Shown in pieces: positions 61,569-64,000 of a DNA stretch of 64,000 bases. A model generated the notes under the pieces. The model did not search any database, was not told the DNA's origin, and worked only from the letters and a program-made list of their open reading frames with translations. Numbering within the stretch: the stretch's first letter is position 1; each line of letters starts with the position of its first letter. Source of the DNA: Pseudorhodoplanes sp. (GTDB lineage Bacteria > Pseudomonadota > Alphaproteobacteria > Rhizobiales > Xanthobacteraceae); contig JAVSMS010000001.1 of assembly GCA_032027085.1 (NCBI GenBank), positions 2,749,126 to 2,813,125 on the forward strand. The letters are read 5' to 3'. The position numbers and the translations under genes are program-made.

Positions 61569-62633
61569 TCAACTCCGCAGCGGCAGCTCGCCGGCCCAGG
61601 CGCGGGCGATCAGATCGCGGATGGCGTCGCGCTCGATCGGGCGCGGATTCCAGTAGGGATCTTTGACGGCGATATCGGCGGCGCGGTCAATGCCGTCTTC
61701 CGGCATGCCGAGGGATTTCAGACTGCGCGGCGCGCCAAGCTTGCCCGAAAGTTCAAAGAGGTCGGTGGCCGCATCCGTCCCGCCCAGTGCCCGTACCAGC
61801 CGCTCCGCCGCCTCTGGCGCGACGGCCGCGTTATAGGCGAAGGCATGTGGCAGCACGACCGTGTGCGTTTCGGCATGCGGCAGGTCGAAGGAGCCGCCGA
61901 GCACATGGCACAGCTTGTGATGCAGCGCCATGCCGACAGATCCGAGACACATGCCGCAAAGCCAGGCGCCGTAAAGCGCTTCCGAACGCGCATCGTGATC
62001 TTTCGGGTTTGCGACAATGACCGGCAGCGCGCGTGCCAGCGCGCGCACGGCATCTTCCGCCATGAGCGACATGACGGGATTGCGGTCCTGTGCGTAGAGC
62101 GCTTCTACCGCATGCGCGATGGCGTTCATGCCGGAGGTCGCCGACATCTTCGGAGGCAGGGTCAATGTCAGATCGACATCGTAGATCACGACTTCCGGCA
62201 GAACCTTGAGCGTGCGCTGCGTGGTCTTGGCGCCGTCCCTGGTCTCGCCGATGATCGGCGTCATTTCCGAACCGGCATAGGTGGTCGGGATGGCGAACTG
62301 GACGAGATCGGTGCGCAGGGCGATGGCCTTCCCGAGCCCGATCGTCGAGCCGCCGCCGACCGCGACTGTGCAATCGGCCTTGACCTCGTCCACAATCCGC
62401 AGCGCCCGCTCGGTGATATCGACCGGCGTATGCATGGCGGCTTCGGTGAAGGTACCGACCGCAAGCGCGCCGAGCGAGTGAGCGAGCTCCTGCGCGGAAG
62501 CCTTCTGCTCCGGGGTGCCGAGCACCAGCGCGCGCGTGCATTTCGCGCGCTCAATTTCTGACCTGAGCTGGCTGCGCGTGCCGCTGCCGAACAGCACGCG
62601 GGCGGGGAGGCCGTTGTAAACGAAGGATTGCAT
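61569..62633 (-). CDS. Maleylacetate reductase-like iron-containing dehydrogenase
   Basis: This 354-residue group III-type alcohol dehydrogenase fold protein has GTRSQLRSEIERA, the nucleotide-binding VAVGGGSTIGLGKAIALR, the substrate/metal-region TTYAGSEMTPIIGETRDG and metal ligands in ALHHKLCHVLGGSFDLPHAETHTVVLPHA. These fit maleylacetate reductase, which converts maleylacetate to 3-oxoadipate in chloroaromatic, resorcinol or hydroxyquinol degradation. No other pathway gene is adjacent in the window. The start ATG 62633 fits the family N-terminus (FVYNGLPARVLFG). Confidence 0.85.
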   Translation of the reverse strand: MQSFVYNGLPARVLFGSGTRSQLRSEIERAKCTRALVLGTPEQKASAQELAHSLGALAVGTFTEAAMHTPVDITERALRIVDEVKADCTVAVGGGSTIGLGKAIALRTDLVQFAIPTTYAGSEMTPIIGETRDGAKTTQRTLKVLPEVVIYDVDLTLTLPPKMSATSGMNAIAHAVEALYAQDRNPVMSLMAEDAVRALARALPVIVANPKDHDARSEALYGAWLCGMCLGSVGMALHHKLCHVLGGSFDLPHAETHTVVLPHAFAYNAAVAPEAAERLVRALGGTDAATDLFELSGKLGAPRSLKSLGMPEDGIDRAADIAVKDPYWNPRPIERDAIRDLIARAWAGELPLRS

Positions 62634-62671
62634 ACGCTATCTCGTCATTGTCTGCGAACGGACTGAGCGCA

Positions 62672-62893
62672 TCAGTAGTGCGGGGGCGGCGGCTCGGGCA
62701 GGCCGGCAGCATTGCGGCTGTTTTCAAGCTCCTGAACGCGGTCGCGAAGCTGCTCGATCTGCCGCTTGAGCAGATCGATCTGCGTCCATTGCTCGGTGGC
62801 GACCGTGTTGAGATCCTCGATCACCTGGTCCTGATGCGCAGCGCGCATCTCCAACGCCTCGATCCGAGTCATCAGCCTCGCAATGTCACTCAT
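62672..62893 (-). CDS. slyX: SlyX-family coiled-coil protein
   Basis: This 73-residue protein has a coiled coil from MSDIARLMTRIEALEMR through DLLKRQIEQLRDRVQ-like heptads and the family C-terminus PEPPPPHY. ATG 62893 overlaps the trhO stop by eight bases, so it is translationally coupled; ATG 62899 is the alternative. The role of SlyX is not established. Confidence 0.85.
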   Translation of the reverse strand: MSDIARLMTRIEALEMRAAHQDQVIEDLNTVATEQWTQIDLLKRQIEQLRDRVQELENSRNAAGLPEPPPPHY

Positions 62894-63656
62894 CGGCATC
62901 ACCGCTAGTGCGGCCATTTCGCGATCGCTCAACAAGGCCGTGCCCAAGCGCTTCGCGTTCGTCGAAGACGAAGCATTCGCCATTCCACCGGCTGTGTTCG
63001 GCCGGGACATCCTCCAGATATTTCAGAATGCCGCCCTTCAGATGATAGACTTCGGAAAAGCCGCTCGCGAGGAGATAGGAGCTTGCTTTCTCGCAGCGGA
63101 TGCCGCCGGTGCAGAACATCGCGATCCTCCGGTGCCGAGCCGGATCCAGCTTGGTATCCGCGAAATCGCGGAACTCGCTGAAGCGGCGGATGTTCGGATC
63201 GATCGCGCCCTGGAACGTCCCCATGTCCACCTCGAACCGATTGCGGGTGTCGATCAGAACAACATCCGGCGCGTCGAGCAGGGCATTCCAGGCCCCCGCA
63301 TCCACATAGGTGCCGACGGCGCGGCTCGGGTCGGCGCGCCGATCCCCGAACGTGACGATCTCCTTCTTGAGGCGAACTTTCAGCCGCCGGAACGGCATCT
63401 CGGCTGCGGTCGAGAATTTCAGCTCCAGATTGTCGAGACGTGCACCGAACACTGCGCCGTGCTGCAGCTCGTGCACCAGTGCATCAATCGCGCTCGCCGT
63501 GCCGGCGAGCGTTCCATTGATTCCCTCCGGCGCCAGCAACAGCGTGCCTTTCAGCCCGAGCCGCTCGCAGAGTGCGCGCAGGGGCGGACGCAGATCGCGG
63601 AAATCCGGCAAGGCGATAAACTGATAAAGCGCTGCGACCTTATAGGTCATGGCCAT
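62886..63656 (-). CDS. trhO: TrhO-type tRNA uridine-34 hydroxylase (rhodanese family)
   Basis: This 256-residue protein has an N-terminal acylphosphatase-like domain (YQFIALPDFRDLRPPLRALCERLGLKGTLLLAPEGINGTLAG) and a rhodanese domain with the catalytic cysteine in MFCTGGIRCEKAS (C182; C188 is the second conserved Cys). This is the former UPF0176 family, which in Escherichia coli performs oxygen-dependent hydroxylation of U34 in tRNA. The start is 63656 or 63650. It is coupled to slyX. Confidence 0.93.
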   Translation of the reverse strand: MAMTYKVAALYQFIALPDFRDLRPPLRALCERLGLKGTLLLAPEGINGTLAGTASAIDALVHELQHGAVFGARLDNLELKFSTAAEMPFRRLKVRLKKEIVTFGDRRADPSRAVGTYVDAGAWNALLDAPDVVLIDTRNRFEVDMGTFQGAIDPNIRRFSEFRDFADTKLDPARHRRIAMFCTGGIRCEKASSYLLASGFSEVYHLKGGILKYLEDVPAEHSRWNGECFVFDEREALGHGLVERSRNGRTSGDADE

Positions 63657-63672
63657 GTGCGATCCATGAGCG

Positions 63673-64000
63673 TCATGATGTCTCGGTGATGGCCTTGATC
63701 TTGTCGAGCCCGCCCACCTTGGGCGCGAGCGAGGCCCAGACCCCGCGCGCGCCGTTCTCCCAGGCCGCACGGTCCTCGATGGCAACTGTCTTGCCGCCGG
63801 CTGAGGCGGCTTTCTGCATCGAGACCTTCTCGTCCTCGACGATAAGCTGGTCGAAATAGAGCGCGCCTTCTGCAGCGGCGGCCGCGAACACCGTCCTCTC
63901 GTCGTCCTTCAATGATTTCCAGAACGGCGCGGAGAAATAGACCACGCCGGTCGCCCAGATGTGCCCGGTCTCGATCAGATAGGGCACGACTTCGTACAGT
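63673..64000 (-). CDS. TRAP transporter solute-binding protein DctP-like (partial)
   Basis: The C-terminal 109 residues of a periplasmic binding protein run off the right edge with the frame open (LYEVVPYLIETGHIWATGVVYFSAPFWKSLKDDERTVF in segments). The segment order, with late helices and the ending ASLAPKVGGLDKIKAITETS, matches DctP/YiaO-type TRAP receptors. The start, signal peptide and partner DctQ/DctM genes are outside the window. The substrate is unknown. Confidence 0.85.
   Translation of the reverse strand, partial: LYEVVPYLIETGHIWATGVVYFSAPFWKSLKDDERTVFAAAAAEGALYFDQLIVEDEKVSMQKAASAGGKTVAIEDRAAWENGARGVWASLAPKVGGLDKIKAITETS

Overview
The window is high-GC DNA read on both strands. It looks like chromosome from an alphaproteobacterium of the order Hyphomicrobiales (Rhizobiales; a Bradyrhizobium/Pseudolabrys/Xanthobacter-like relative). 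This is inferred from the Sox gene content, the LivKHMGF/PaaK catabolic arrangement, the small Bradyrhizobium-type hypothetical genes and REP-like intergenic palindromes. No rRNA, tRNA, CRISPR array, transposase or prophage gene was seen. Both ends cut genes: an MFS exporter on the left and a TRAP-type solute-binding protein on the right.

Layout. 1-5.8 kb: an MFS exporter followed by an RND adaptor/pump pair. 5.8-8.3 kb: small hypothetical genes and a GFA-fold protein. 8.3-21.8 kb: a full periplasmic thiosulfate-oxidation (Sox) locus in four transcription blocks: soxS-soxR-soxT (minus), soxV-soxW (plus), soxA-soxX-DsrE-like (minus) and soxY-Z-B-C-D-cytochrome-soxF-soxH-cytochrome c (plus). 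SoxR is an ArsR-type repressor with two conserved cysteines. AT-rich dyads in the three divergent or upstream gaps are candidate operators. 21.9-31.9 kb: an aromatic-acid locus with a phenylacetate-CoA-ligase-like enzyme, a DpgC-like cofactor-free dioxygenase homologue, a branched-chain-type ABC importer (livFGMHK), a luciferase-like monooxygenase and an IclR regulator. A DUF559 endonuclease-like gene framed by two inverted copies of a REP-like palindrome sits inside the liv operon.

32.3-48.9 kb: an exopolysaccharide locus of Wzx/Wzy type. It has an export lipoprotein, a beta-barrel protein, a Wzc-like copolymerase/kinase, an initiating glycosylphosphotransferase, WecG/WecB/WecC for a ManNAcA-containing repeat unit, two left-handed beta-helix acyltransferases, a glycosyltransferase, Wzy, Wzx, a methyltransferase and a secreted GH5 glycanase. 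49.7-60 kb: a LuxR-type regulator with a degenerate receiver domain, then a type I secretion system (HlyD-like adaptor and ABC exporter) with two highly unusual acidic or low-complexity proteins as probable substrates, then a FemAB/CelD-like acyltransferase-TPR fusion. 60-64 kb: two hypothetical proteins (one with a HEPN-like RNxxxH motif), a maleylacetate-reductase-like dehydrogenase, slyX, trhO and the truncated TRAP component.

The most unusual parts are the type I secretion locus with its QGQ/NxVD-repeat and GDYYDIN-repeat proteins, and the DUF559 gene whose start context and C-terminal codons lie in or against inverted REP-like repeats. Family names come from motifs read by eye; no database search was run.
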